From NCBI GenBank assembly GCA_947455705.1, contig CANGPO010000012.1:1-45579 (forward strand): DNA of 45,579 nt, given 5' to 3'. The translations under genes and the position numbers were made by a program. Positions within the stretch are counted from its first letter, which is position 1. Each line of letters opens with the position of its first letter. Below, one piece after another: positions 7,263 to 14,434 of this stretch. This DNA comes from Actinomycetota bacterium. Lineage in GTDB: Bacteria; Actinomycetota; Actinomycetes; S36-B12; CAIYMF01. The notes under the pieces are model-generated. The model made no database searches and was not told the origin of the DNA. It was given only the letters and a program-made list of their open reading frames with translations.

Positions 7263-8009
7263 TTAGTCGAAATTAACGTCGAGCCAACCGAGTTGACGCT
7301 TTACCGCCGCGAATAACTGCGGCGCGTTTTGCGCTTCGCGGTGCCAAGAATCGGCGGTGAACTGAGCAACTTCTTCTGACACCTCGATCAGCGCACCGCC
7401 TGTCGACTGCGCGAGCACCTGTAAACGCGCGGCTTGCTCCAAGAAGTAGAGCTTGTGCCACGCATCGGCCACATTTTCACCGATCACGATCACGCCGTGG
7501 TTCTCAAGCATCACCAAGATCGCACCCTCGGTGACGGCACTAGCAATCCGGTCACCTTCTGATGCACCTTCTGCAAAGCCGCCGTATGCCAAGCGGGCCA
7601 TGCGATTATGAAAGTACATCGAGTTCTGGTGAATGCGAGTATTGAATCCATCCACCGTCATCGACAGGGCGCTCGCGTAGGGCATGTGCGTATGAAAAAC
7701 CGCCTGCGCATCGGGGCGCGCACGATGGCAGCCGCGATGGATCATGAACGCCGTCACTTCCCAGTGGCCATGCCCGTCAACGATATTGCCGTCGAAGTCG
7801 ACGGTGATGATGTCGTCCGACGTGATCTCTGACCAGTGCGGGCCAAAGCGATTGAGCAAGAACAGATCGGTACGTCCAGGCACGGCTAACGAGAAGTGGT
7901 TGTCGATCCCCTCGTTGTAGCCATGCATCGCTGCCGCTCGAAAGGCAGCCGCGAGATCATGCTTGGCGCGCGCGATCACATCATGTGAGACACCTAGGAC
8001 GTCTGTCAT
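7263..8009 (-). CDS. Class II aldolase/adducin family protein (fuculose-phosphate aldolase-like)
   Basis: 248 residues, typical for the family. The zinc ligands are visible: HTH in AVFHTHMPYAS near residue 108 and the later His in MLENHGVIVIGE near 172. Family members cleave or epimerise phosphorylated deoxy- or pentose sugars (FucA, RhaD, AraD); others are decarboxylases. NHFSLAVPG near residue 40 matches the usual N-x-S/G-x-R substrate loop only loosely (Ser kept, no following R in place), so substrate assignment is open. The ATG at 8009 is six bases after TACCCT, a leaderless start with its own promoter, although the preceding gene on this strand ends only 21 bases upstream. The context with GH4 and ketose-bisphosphate aldolase suggests sugar breakdown. 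Confidence 0.85.
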   Translation of the reverse strand: MTDVLGVSHDVIARAKHDLAAAFRAAAMHGYNEGIDNHFSLAVPGRTDLFLLNRFGPHWSEITSDDIITVDFDGNIVDGHGHWEVTAFMIHRGCHRARPDAQAVFHTHMPYASALSMTVDGFNTRIHQNSMYFHNRMARLAYGGFAEGASEGDRIASAVTEGAILVMLENHGVIVIGENVADAWHKLYFLEQAARLQVLAQSTGGALIEVSEEVAQFTADSWHREAQNAPQLFAAVKRQLGWLDVNFD

Positions 8010-8015
8010 AACAAC

Positions 8016-8021
8016 AGGGTA
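8016..8021 (-). promoter_or_regulatory. -10 element, leaderless, class II aldolase gene
   Basis: TACCCT on the minus strand, six bases before ATG at 8009. It lies in the 21-base gap after the D-serine-dehydratase-like gene, so the aldolase can be transcribed separately. Confidence 0.5.
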
Positions 8022-8030
8022 GGGCGTGGG

Positions 8031-9287
8031 TTAGAAGTACGTCGAGCAAACGCCAACGACAACATCGTTGTCGTCAACAACTGCGAGTACCTGCCAACTA
8101 TCGAAAGTCGTACAGGGGTGCGAGATGCCGAGACCGATCAGATCCCCCACGGACAATTCGCATCCATCGTCCAGACGCAACCAGGTGTGCTGATCACTCA
8201 GAGCAAATACCTCAACTCCGGTCACGTCATGTGCCTTGGCATCCGTGATGCGCTTTACCGCAACGGGTAAGCCCTGGTCATACGACAGGTCACGACGGCC
8301 TGCGTTGGCAATGGCCAGTGTTGGCTCATTGTGTGAGATCACTCGCGCCCACACTTCAATTCCAGGGCTCCACGACGGCATGGGCGTGGTGTGGCTGGCA
8401 GTCTCATACAAGCCGTGATCGTGGGTTAGATAGCAGCCACTTCGAACGGCGACCGGCAAACCCTGACCGGGCACATCGGCAAGCCGCTCCCGGACACGGT
8501 CGAGGTACATACTCCCGCCAACGGTGACGAAGCCGTCGTCACCGAGTAGCTCCATCGATGCCAACGCAGCATCACGTAACTCATCGAGGAAACCGTCCAC
8601 GCGCAACAAGCCCTCGTCGGTGCGAATACCGGGCACCGTTCCCTCGTAGCCAGCGATGCCTCGCAAGTGCACCAGTGGCTGCTCGTACGCAGCACGCGCA
8701 AGCTCGAGTGCAGCGTCTACACCACGGACTCCGGTTCGTCCGCCGAGGTGGCCGAGCTCAATCAGTACGTGCGCGCGGTAGTCGCCACCGATGACGGCAC
8801 TGGCAGCTGCGATGGCGTCAAGCGATTCGTTGGAGTCAACGAAGAACATCAGGTCGTCACACTGCCCTGCGTGATGCCGACGCATCAGGTCGACGAGAGC
8901 GTCGTGGTCTATGAGCTCGGCGGCGAGCATGATCCGTGACGCGCCGAAAGTGATCGCACGGCGAGCCTGATACGCAGTTGCCACTGCGAACGCCCACGCC
9001 CCCGACTGCGTTTGATACTCCATAAGTTCAGGAGACATCGTGGTCTTGGCATGTGGGGCGAGTAGGAACCCGGCACTGTCGCAATACTCACGCATACGAG
9101 CCGAGTTGTGGACGAGGGCTGACTCCCGAATGACAGCCAATGGCGTTTCGGCTGCGTCAACAAGTGACCAGCCGAGCCCATGGTTACCCTGCGGCCCCCA
9201 GGCCTGCGAGCCTTTGAACTCATAGGCAAGACGCGCGAGGGCGCGGGCTTGCCGCCAGGGCAGGAGGGGTTGGCTCATATCCGACAT
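8031..9287 (-). CDS. PLP-dependent D-serine dehydratase/D-threonine aldolase-like protein
   Basis: 418 residues. An alanine-racemase-type TIM barrel begins after ETPLAVIRESALVHN, and the PLP lysine is in LAPHAKTTMSPEL near residue 80. The C-terminal D-ser_dehydrat domain holds LSDQHTWLRLDDG and GLGISHPCTTFDSW, where a His and Cys bind zinc in eukaryotic-type D-serine dehydratase. The likely chemistry is removal of water or retro-aldol cleavage of a D-3-hydroxy amino acid; the dehydratase route yields 2-aminoacrylate. ATG at 9287 is used; ATG at 9278 is an equal alternative. It lies 13 bases after ridA on the same strand, which supports the dehydratase reading because RidA clears 2-aminoacrylate. 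The exact substrate is unproven. Confidence 0.82.
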   Translation of the reverse strand: MSDMSQPLLPWRQARALARLAYEFKGSQAWGPQGNHGLGWSLVDAAETPLAVIRESALVHNSARMREYCDSAGFLLAPHAKTTMSPELMEYQTQSGAWAFAVATAYQARRAITFGASRIMLAAELIDHDALVDLMRRHHAGQCDDLMFFVDSNESLDAIAAASAVIGGDYRAHVLIELGHLGGRTGVRGVDAALELARAAYEQPLVHLRGIAGYEGTVPGIRTDEGLLRVDGFLDELRDAALASMELLGDDGFVTVGGSMYLDRVRERLADVPGQGLPVAVRSGCYLTHDHGLYETASHTTPMPSWSPGIEVWARVISHNEPTLAIANAGRRDLSYDQGLPVAVKRITDAKAHDVTGVEVFALSDQHTWLRLDDGCELSVGDLIGLGISHPCTTFDSWQVLAVVDDNDVVVGVCSTYF

Positions 9288-9300
9288 ATCCGACTACTAC

Positions 9301-9687
9301 TCACGATCCGTCGTTGCTGAGCACGGCCATCGCGTCGATCTCCACGAGCAGGCCCGCTGGCAAGCCAACATAGATGGTGCTTCGTGCGGGATAGGGATCG
9401 GAAAAGAATTCGCGATACACCTCGTTCATCGCGTCGAAGTGCTCGACGTCGGTGAGAAAGACGCGAACTGAGATCACATCAGCCGCGCTCGCCCCAGCAC
9501 TTGCCAGATGGGCCAATAGATTCGTGAAGGCCTGACGAGTCTGCGCCGCAACACCATCGAGCACTAGGCCGTCAGCGGTGATCCCGACCTGACCTGATCC
9601 AGCCACGATCGAGCCGATGCGAACGGCCGGCGTGTAGGGGCCAGCGGGGGGTGGCGTACCCGGTGCACTTGAACCTTGCCGAGCCAT
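9301..9687 (-). CDS. ridA: RidA-family enamine/imine deaminase
   Basis: About 128 residues from ATG at 9687, which follows a clear GAGGAG ribosome site; the longer frame to 9732 is disregarded. The YjgF/YER057c/UK114 fold is evident from PAGPYTPAVRIGSIVAGSGQVG, then FTNLLAHLASAGAS, VRVFLTDVEHFDAMNEVYREFF, and the catalytic block PARSTIYVGLPAGLLVEIDAMAVL. The Arg of PARS corresponds to the RidA arginine needed for deaminase activity. RidA proteins hydrolyse reactive 2-aminoacrylate and related enamines to keto acids and ammonia in the cytosol. The next gene encodes a PLP enzyme expected to make that intermediate, so the pair forms a sensible production-and-clearance unit. A hairpin at 9712-9754 separates it from the SHOCT gene. 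Confidence 0.9.
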   Translation of the reverse strand: MARQGSSAPGTPPPAGPYTPAVRIGSIVAGSGQVGITADGLVLDGVAAQTRQAFTNLLAHLASAGASAADVISVRVFLTDVEHFDAMNEVYREFFSDPYPARSTIYVGLPAGLLVEIDAMAVLSNDGS

Positions 9688-9711
9688 CTGAGCTCCTCGG
9701 TAGACATGAAA

Positions 9712-9754
9712 TGGCCCGGACCATCGAATCACTGATGATTCGCGGCCCGGGCCA
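9712..9754 (-). terminator. Long hairpin between SHOCT gene and ridA
   Basis: Outer arms 9712-9722 and 9744-9754 pair over 11 bases with one wobble; inner arms 9725-9731 and 9736-9742 pair perfectly around the loop CTGA. On the minus strand it follows the SHOCT gene and is followed by a short TTTC, so it can end that transcript. It could also shape the ridA leader. Confidence 0.55.
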
Positions 9755-9768
9755 CAACGTTAGAACAA

Positions 9769-10152
9769 TTACGCGCTGGCGAGTGCCTTTGCCTTGATCT
9801 GGTCAAACTCGGCCTGCGAGATCGAGCCTGCAGCAAGCAGGTTCGAGGCGGTCTGAATCGTGTCAGCTGGCGAAGCGGTGCCGGCAAGCTTCTTCACGTA
9901 CTCAGCCTGGGCTGACTCCATCGCCTTTGCCGAAGCATTCTGACGCTCAGCCATGCCCTTGTGGTTGACGATGACGTACGCAAGAAGGGTCAGGAATGGG
10001 ATGAAGATCAAACCAATGATCCAGCCAGCCTTGGCCCAGCCACTTGAATTGTGGTTGCGGAACAAGTCACCAACGACGGTGAAAAGAACCATTAAGTAGC
10101 AGATCATAAAGAAGGTGATAAACAGGATCTGCAGGAATTGACCGAAGTTCAC
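9769..10152 (-). CDS. Membrane protein with PLDc_N-like helices and C-terminal SHOCT domain
   Basis: About 127 residues. GTG at 10152 follows a GGAGAG ribosome site; the frame to 10209 is discounted. Two membrane helices (FLQILFITFFMICYLMVLFTVVGDLF and AGWIIGLIFIPFLTLLAYVIV) with a short polar turn NHNSSGWAK resemble the PLDc_N region. A charged helix (AERQNASAKAMESAQAEYVKKLA) follows, and the C-terminal ~30 residues (TIQTASNLLAAGSISQAEFDQIKAKAL) are a SHOCT motif, a short oligomerisation element. Such proteins are common in actinobacteria and have no firm function. It stands alone, with a hairpin terminator behind it. Confidence 0.75.
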   Translation of the reverse strand: MNFGQFLQILFITFFMICYLMVLFTVVGDLFRNHNSSGWAKAGWIIGLIFIPFLTLLAYVIVNHKGMAERQNASAKAMESAQAEYVKKLAGTASPADTIQTASNLLAAGSISQAEFDQIKAKALASA

Positions 10153-10328
10153 TATCTCTCCATAACGTTGCCGGAATCCGCCCAGCCGACAGGCCCATAG
10201 TGCGGTCATCCGATGTCTTGTGACTCCGAGTCTGCCCGGAACCGCTCCTCAGTCTAGGGGCATATGCGCCCAAAACCCAATGTTCCGTGCCTAAAAGCCG
10301 GTCGGGGAATAAGTTCGGCGTCCGAACG

Positions 10329-10348
10329 ATTACATGATTACATGTAAT
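10329..10348. promoter_or_regulatory. Palindrome and direct repeat upstream of RHH gene
   Basis: ATTACATG occurs twice head to tail (10329-10336, 10337-10344), and the second copy begins the perfect 12-base palindrome ATTACATGTAAT (10337-10348). It lies 18 bases before the start codon, just ahead of the ribosome site CTGGAGG. An operator for the adjacent ribbon-helix-helix-like protein is a natural reading. Inference. Confidence 0.5.
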
Positions 10349-10366
10349 TATCTGGAGGTACACATC

Positions 10367-10978
10367 ATGAAACCCGATCACAATGATCACGAAGGACGGC
10401 CAAGCAACAGTCGAGGCCGCGGTGGCCGAGGCCCACGAAGGGATGGTCCGCGTGGCCGAAGCGCGGCCGAACCCGTCCCCACCAGCACTGATGAGGTCAA
10501 GGGCTGGCTCGCCGGTCGACTTCCCGATGCCTGGTTCACAGCGGTGCCGAACGTCGAAATCGATCGCGATGAAATCACGATCATCGGAGCGCTCGACCTC
10601 GCCGACATCCCCGCAGACGTAGACGCGACCACCGCCGCCCAAGGTCGGATCAGTCGATTCCGCGAGGAAACACGCGATGAACGCATCGCCATCGCCCAAG
10701 AATTAGAGCGTCGATTTGAGCGTTCCGTCGCCTGGGGAGCCGAGGCCGGGGGCATCAGCGCGGTATTCACCCACCAGGCAATTCCGGCGATGACTCGATT
10801 ACGTCAGCCCGAACGTCAGGTTCTCGACACTCTCGTCGACGCAGGAGTTGCTCGTTCGCGAGCAGAGGCACTCGCCTGGTGCGTCAAACTCGTAGGGCAG
10901 CATCAAAGCGAGTGGATCGAGGCACTACGTGGTGCCTTGAATTCCGTCGAAGATGTGCGCAAGGCCGGCCCGAAGTAA
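10367..10978 (+). CDS. Conserved actinobacterial protein with basic N-tail and RHH-like C-terminus
   Basis: About 203 residues from ATG at 10367, with CTGGAGG upstream. The N-terminus is Arg/Gly-rich (RGRGGRGPRRDGPRGR), as in nucleic-acid-binding tails. A middle domain (VKGWLAGRLPDAWFTAVPNVEIDRDEITIIGAL) is alpha/beta and unassigned, followed by a charged helix (REETRDERIAIAQELERRFER). The C-terminal part, MTRLRQPERQVLDTLVDAGV then ARSRAEALAWCVKLVG, closely resembles a ribbon-helix-helix unit (strand, then 'L-d-L-v-e-a-G-x-x-x-S-R-s-E-A'). Proteins of this kind occur in many actinobacteria, from memory, without a known role. The palindrome in front of the gene suggests self-regulation. DNA binding is inferred, not shown. 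Confidence 0.7.
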   Translation: MKPDHNDHEGRPSNSRGRGGRGPRRDGPRGRSAAEPVPTSTDEVKGWLAGRLPDAWFTAVPNVEIDRDEITIIGALDLADIPADVDATTAAQGRISRFREETRDERIAIAQELERRFERSVAWGAEAGGISAVFTHQAIPAMTRLRQPERQVLDTLVDAGVARSRAEALAWCVKLVGQHQSEWIEALRGALNSVEDVRKAGPK

Positions 10979-11004
10979 GGCAAACCTAAGCACGTGAACC
11001 ACGC

Positions 11005-11049
11005 GGCCGATCGTTTACACATTCAGTATCGAATGCGAAACGATCGGCC
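11005..11049. repeat. 12-bp perfect inverted repeat upstream of the pot operon
   Basis: GGCCGATCGTTT (11005-11016) and its exact complement AAACGATCGGCC (11038-11049) flank a 21-base spacer. It lies 94 bases before potA and 27 bases after the RHH gene stop. It may be a terminator for the upstream gene, an operator, or part of a leader structure; no U-run follows. Confidence 0.6.
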
Positions 11050-11096
11050 AAGTGCGTTGACCAATGCCTACTTCTCTGATTAGCCTCACGTGACTA

Positions 11097-11126
11097 CCAC
11101 TCAACGGGGAGTGGCCGATTTACGTT
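11097..11126 (+). promoter_or_regulatory. Small hairpin and possible -10 before potA
   Basis: CCACTC-AACGGG-GAGTGG (11097-11114) can form a 6-bp stem, and TACGTT (11121-11126) fits a -10 hexamer about 17 bases before the potA ATG. The promoter call is weak. Confidence 0.3.
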
Positions 11127-11142
11127 GATGGGGTCTCACTGA

Positions 11143-12291
11143 ATGTCGGACGCGAACGATTTTGACGTCGAGTTTCGTGGGATCACCAAGCGGTTTGGCG
11201 ATGTCGCTGCGGTTAACAATGTCGACCTTCAGGTGCGCAAGGGCGAGTTCCTTTCTCTACTTGGCCCCTCCGGATGCGGCAAGACCACCTCTCTGCGCAT
11301 GATCGCCGGATTCGAGCAGCCCGACGAAGGTGAACTGCTCATCGGCGGCAAGGATGCGGTCGGTATCCCGCCGTACAAGCGTGACGTCAACACGGTTTTC
11401 CAGAGCTACGCCCTCTTCCCGCACATGTCGATCATCGACAATGTCGCGTTCGGCTTGAAGCAGCGAGGCGTCAACAAGTCTGAGCGCCGCGCGAAGGCCA
11501 ACGAGGCGCTAGAGCTCGTCCAACTTTCGCATCGCGCAGACGACCGCCCAACGATGCTTTCCGGCGGTCAGCAGCAGCGCGTTGCATTGGCTCGGGCCTT
11601 GGTGATGAATCCCCGAGTACTACTACTCGATGAGCCACTCGGTGCCCTTGACCTGAAACTGCGCAAGGAAATGCAGTTTGAGCTTAAGCGAATCCAAGAG
11701 CATGTGGGCATCACCTTCATCTACGTCACCCATGACCAAGAAGAAGCGCTCTCGATGTCTGATCGCATCGCAGTCATGTCACATGGCGTCATCGAACAAC
11801 TCGACGAACCGCGCGCGATCTACGACAACCCAAAGACCGCATTCGTGGCAAGTTTCATCGGCGAGATGAACTTCCTGACCGGTACGGTCACCTCCGCGAA
11901 CGACGGCCATTGGACCGTCGACGCCGGAGTGGGTGTGCCAGTTCAAGGTGTCGGCGCCGCTCCACTCAACGAGCAGGTCAAGGTCGGACTGCGCCCCGAA
12001 CGGCTCGTCATCACGCCAAACAGCGATGAGGCGGGCACTAATCGGGTGCTCTCAACCGTTCTCAGCAAGATGTACCTCGGCGACCAGATCCAGTTCGTCG
12101 TCACTCTGCCCTCGGGCGCAACGATCGTTGCAATCGAGCAGCGAGCGAGCGTTGATCCGGCCACCGACAACATCAAGCCCGGCGACCGGGTCACCGTCAG
12201 TTGGGATGCGCATGCACCCTTACTGCTGGGAATGGTCGACGCCCAAACCGCGAACAACTCCGACACCTCAACCATCCAGGAGAAGCCATGA
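11143..12291 (+). CDS. potA: Polyamine-type ABC transporter ATP-binding protein (PotA-like)
   Basis: 382 residues, the usual PotA length. It shows Walker A GPSGCGKTT near residue 43, Q-loop region VFQSYALFPHM, signature LSGGQQQRVALARAL near 140, Walker B VLLLDEPLGALD near 163 and the switch His in VTHDQEEA near 195. A C-terminal TOBE domain (about 290-365) carries KVGLRPERL. It hydrolyses ATP at the inner membrane to drive uptake of spermidine, putrescine or a related cation or amino compound. It is the first of four tightly packed genes; its stop overlaps the binding-protein start as ATGA. The polyamine label comes from the whole gene set; opine or other PotABCD-like substrates remain possible. 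Confidence 0.92.
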   Translation: MSDANDFDVEFRGITKRFGDVAAVNNVDLQVRKGEFLSLLGPSGCGKTTSLRMIAGFEQPDEGELLIGGKDAVGIPPYKRDVNTVFQSYALFPHMSIIDNVAFGLKQRGVNKSERRAKANEALELVQLSHRADDRPTMLSGGQQQRVALARALVMNPRVLLLDEPLGALDLKLRKEMQFELKRIQEHVGITFIYVTHDQEEALSMSDRIAVMSHGVIEQLDEPRAIYDNPKTAFVASFIGEMNFLTGTVTSANDGHWTVDAGVGVPVQGVGAAPLNEQVKVGLRPERLVITPNSDEAGTNRVLSTVLSKMYLGDQIQFVVTLPSGATIVAIEQRASVDPATDNIKPGDRVTVSWDAHAPLLLGMVDAQTANNSDTSTIQEKP

Positions 12292-13550
12292 GCCAGAAGG
12301 AACCCAACCAAATTCGGATCCTTGCCCCGCGCGACGTCAAGCCGAAGCTCGACTATCTGGCGCGGGAAGTTCAGGAGGCAGTTGGTCAGCCGATCTCTCG
12401 ACGTCAGGCCTTGAGCCTCGGCGGTTTGGCCGTGCTTGGCCTCAGCGCCGCCGCTTGTGGAACAGCCAGCACCGGTACCGGTGGAGGTGGAAGCGCCGCT
12501 CCTTCGGGTAGCACCGGCGGAACCTCACTGGCAGGTAAGCCAATCGAGAACATGCTCGAGATCTTCAACTGGTCTGAGTACGACGACCCGTCAACATACG
12601 AGAACTTCAAGAAGCAGTCTGAGATCACCGCCGCAGGTACGCAGATTCACGAGACGTACTACTCGAGCAACGATGAACTCCTCGCCAAGATGAACGCGGG
12701 TGGCGCGGGTTACGACATCATCGTTCCTACGCAAAACGCCGTTGCGCAGCTTCTTCAAGAAAACAAGCTGATGAAGCTCGATATGTCACTTATCCCGAAC
12801 ATCTCCAACATCAACGCATCGTTCTTGAAGACCAACTTCGACCCCACTGGCGAGTACCACGTGGCGAAGGACTTCGGAACGACCGGCTTCTACTACAACA
12901 ACACCATCATCACCGAGAAGCTCGAGACGATGATGGACTTCTACAACGCACTCCCCAAGTACGTCAGCAAGGGCCGCACCAACGTGCTCGACGGTGCAGA
13001 GGAAGTCGTGCCGCTGGCCCTGCTCGCCCTCGGTCTCGATGCCAACACCGACAAGGATGAAGACTTCGCAGCTGCGAAGGACCTTCTCATGAAGATCCGT
13101 CCAGGTGTCACGACGATCGTTGCGTCGGACTACATCAACGATGCGAGTGCAGGAAAGATCATTCTTGGACAGGGCTGGAACGGCGATATGCGTCGCATCG
13201 TCCAGGCTCGCAAGGCACAGGGTGACATCACTGCCATTAACCCAACGGGTAAGTCTGAAATCTGGGCGGACTCATGGTGCATCCCATCAGATGCTCCTCA
13301 CCCCGTGGCCGCGCACCACTGGATCAACTGGCTCTGCACTCCGACTGTTGCTGTCAAGGAAATGGAGTACCACAACTACCCCATTCCCATGCAGTCAGCG
13401 ATCGATCAGCTCGGACCTGAGCTCAAGGACGACCCGCTGTTCAACGTACCCACCTCATTGACAGACAACTACGAGTACATCCTCAACGTCAGCCCCGAGG
13501 TCGTGCAGAAGCGCACCAAGATCTACACCGACTTCAAGGCCGCTGGATGA
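12288..13550 (+). CDS. potD: ABC transporter substrate-binding lipoprotein (PotD-like)
   Basis: About 420 residues from ATG at 12288, which has an AGGAG site and overlaps the potA stop; the longer frame from 12201 is not used. The N-terminus has an unusually long lead (about 37 residues) before a twin-arginine motif SRRQALSLGG and a lipobox SAAAC with Cys at 57, so a Tat-exported lipoprotein is likely. A Gly/Ser linker and the PotD/PotF fold follow (EIFNWSEYDDPSTYENF, AGGAGYDIIVPTQNAVAQLL, DFGTTGFYYNN, ILGQGWNGDMRRIVQA, SEIWADSWCIPSDAPHPVAAHHWINW). The W/Y-rich segments fit a pocket for a cationic amine. It would deliver ligand to PotB/PotC at the outer face of the membrane. Confidence 0.9.
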   Translation: MSQKEPNQIRILAPRDVKPKLDYLAREVQEAVGQPISRRQALSLGGLAVLGLSAAACGTASTGTGGGGSAAPSGSTGGTSLAGKPIENMLEIFNWSEYDDPSTYENFKKQSEITAAGTQIHETYYSSNDELLAKMNAGGAGYDIIVPTQNAVAQLLQENKLMKLDMSLIPNISNINASFLKTNFDPTGEYHVAKDFGTTGFYYNNTIITEKLETMMDFYNALPKYVSKGRTNVLDGAEEVVPLALLALGLDANTDKDEDFAAAKDLLMKIRPGVTTIVASDYINDASAGKIILGQGWNGDMRRIVQARKAQGDITAINPTGKSEIWADSWCIPSDAPHPVAAHHWINWLCTPTVAVKEMEYHNYPIPMQSAIDQLGPELKDDPLFNVPTSLTDNYEYILNVSPEVVQKRTKIYTDFKAAG

Positions 13551-14434
13551 CAGTCGATACCGCCGTTCCAACCCCCGAGGCCACCACCTCGGGGGTTGGG
13601 CGTCGTCGCTCCTTCAAGCCTCGCTACCCCGCCTGGCTGGCACTGCCATCGTTGGCGTACCAAATCATTTTCTTCATCGGCGCGATGTCAATCCTTGTAG
13701 CGTTCTCGTTCGCGACCCAGACAGGGTTCAACCAGATCACCTACGGATTCAGTCTTGAGCAATACAAGCAAGTGCTCGACCCGACATATCTTGGGATCTT
13801 TGCGCGAACGTTGGCGATGGCCGCGGGTGGAACCATACTGACGATCCTCGTTGGCTATCCAGTGGCCTACTGGATGGCTCGCTACCTCGGCAATAACAAG
13901 CTGATCGCCCTACTGCTCATCATCGTGCCCTTCTGGACCTCATTTCTGATCCGCACGTATGCGTTAAAGATCATCTTGGATTCGCACGGCTATCTGGCGC
14001 AGACGCTGCACGTCGATCTGATGTATTCCGCATGGGCAGTCGGCATCGGTCTTGTCTACAACTACCTGCCACTGTTCATTCTGCCAGTTTTCTCATCATT
14101 GGAACGCATGGATTGGACGTTGATCGAGGCCGCAAATGACCTCTCCGCCAAGCCGTTTAGTGCCTTCCGTCAAGTAACTCTGCCGCTAACGCTTCCCGGC
14201 TTCGTCACTGGAGCCCTGCTGGTCTTCATTCCGATGACGGGCGAATACGTCATTCCGGCCATCCTGGGCGGCGGAAAGTTCGTCTTCATCGGCAACGTCA
14301 TCGGCGATGCCTTCAACTCCGCACAGAACCCGCCATTCGGTAGTGCACTGGCTATCTCGCTCATGTTGGCGCTGTCGGTCTTCGTTGTGATTTACATCCT
14401 GGTCGCTACTAAGGAGGAGCGTTTTGGCTCCTAA
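13547..14434 (+). CDS. potB: Polyamine-type ABC transporter permease (PotB-like)
   Basis: 295 residues. The start ATG overlaps the potD stop (ATGA). A Pro/Thr-rich cytoplasmic lead is followed by six predicted helices: LPSLAYQIIFFIGAMSILVAFSF, TLAMAAGGTILTILVGYPVAYWMA, LIALLLIIVPFWTSFLIRTYA, WAVGIGLVYNYLPLFILPVF, VTLPLTLPGFVTGALLVFIPMTG and ISLMLALSVFVVIYILVA. The EAA loop coupling to the ATPase is visible as LIEAANDLSAKPFSAFRQVTLPLTLPGF. It forms the membrane channel with PotC. Confidence 0.92.
   Translation: MTVDTAVPTPEATTSGVGRRRSFKPRYPAWLALPSLAYQIIFFIGAMSILVAFSFATQTGFNQITYGFSLEQYKQVLDPTYLGIFARTLAMAAGGTILTILVGYPVAYWMARYLGNNKLIALLLIIVPFWTSFLIRTYALKIILDSHGYLAQTLHVDLMYSAWAVGIGLVYNYLPLFILPVFSSLERMDWTLIEAANDLSAKPFSAFRQVTLPLTLPGFVTGALLVFIPMTGEYVIPAILGGGKFVFIGNVIGDAFNSAQNPPFGSALAISLMLALSVFVVIYILVATKEERFGS

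Noticed and set aside
11097-11114. Mini-ykkC (guanidine-II) riboswitch, because of an ACGG-containing hairpin loop before potA
   Set aside because: That class needs two similar hairpins with ACGR loops; only one is present and its loop closes poorly.
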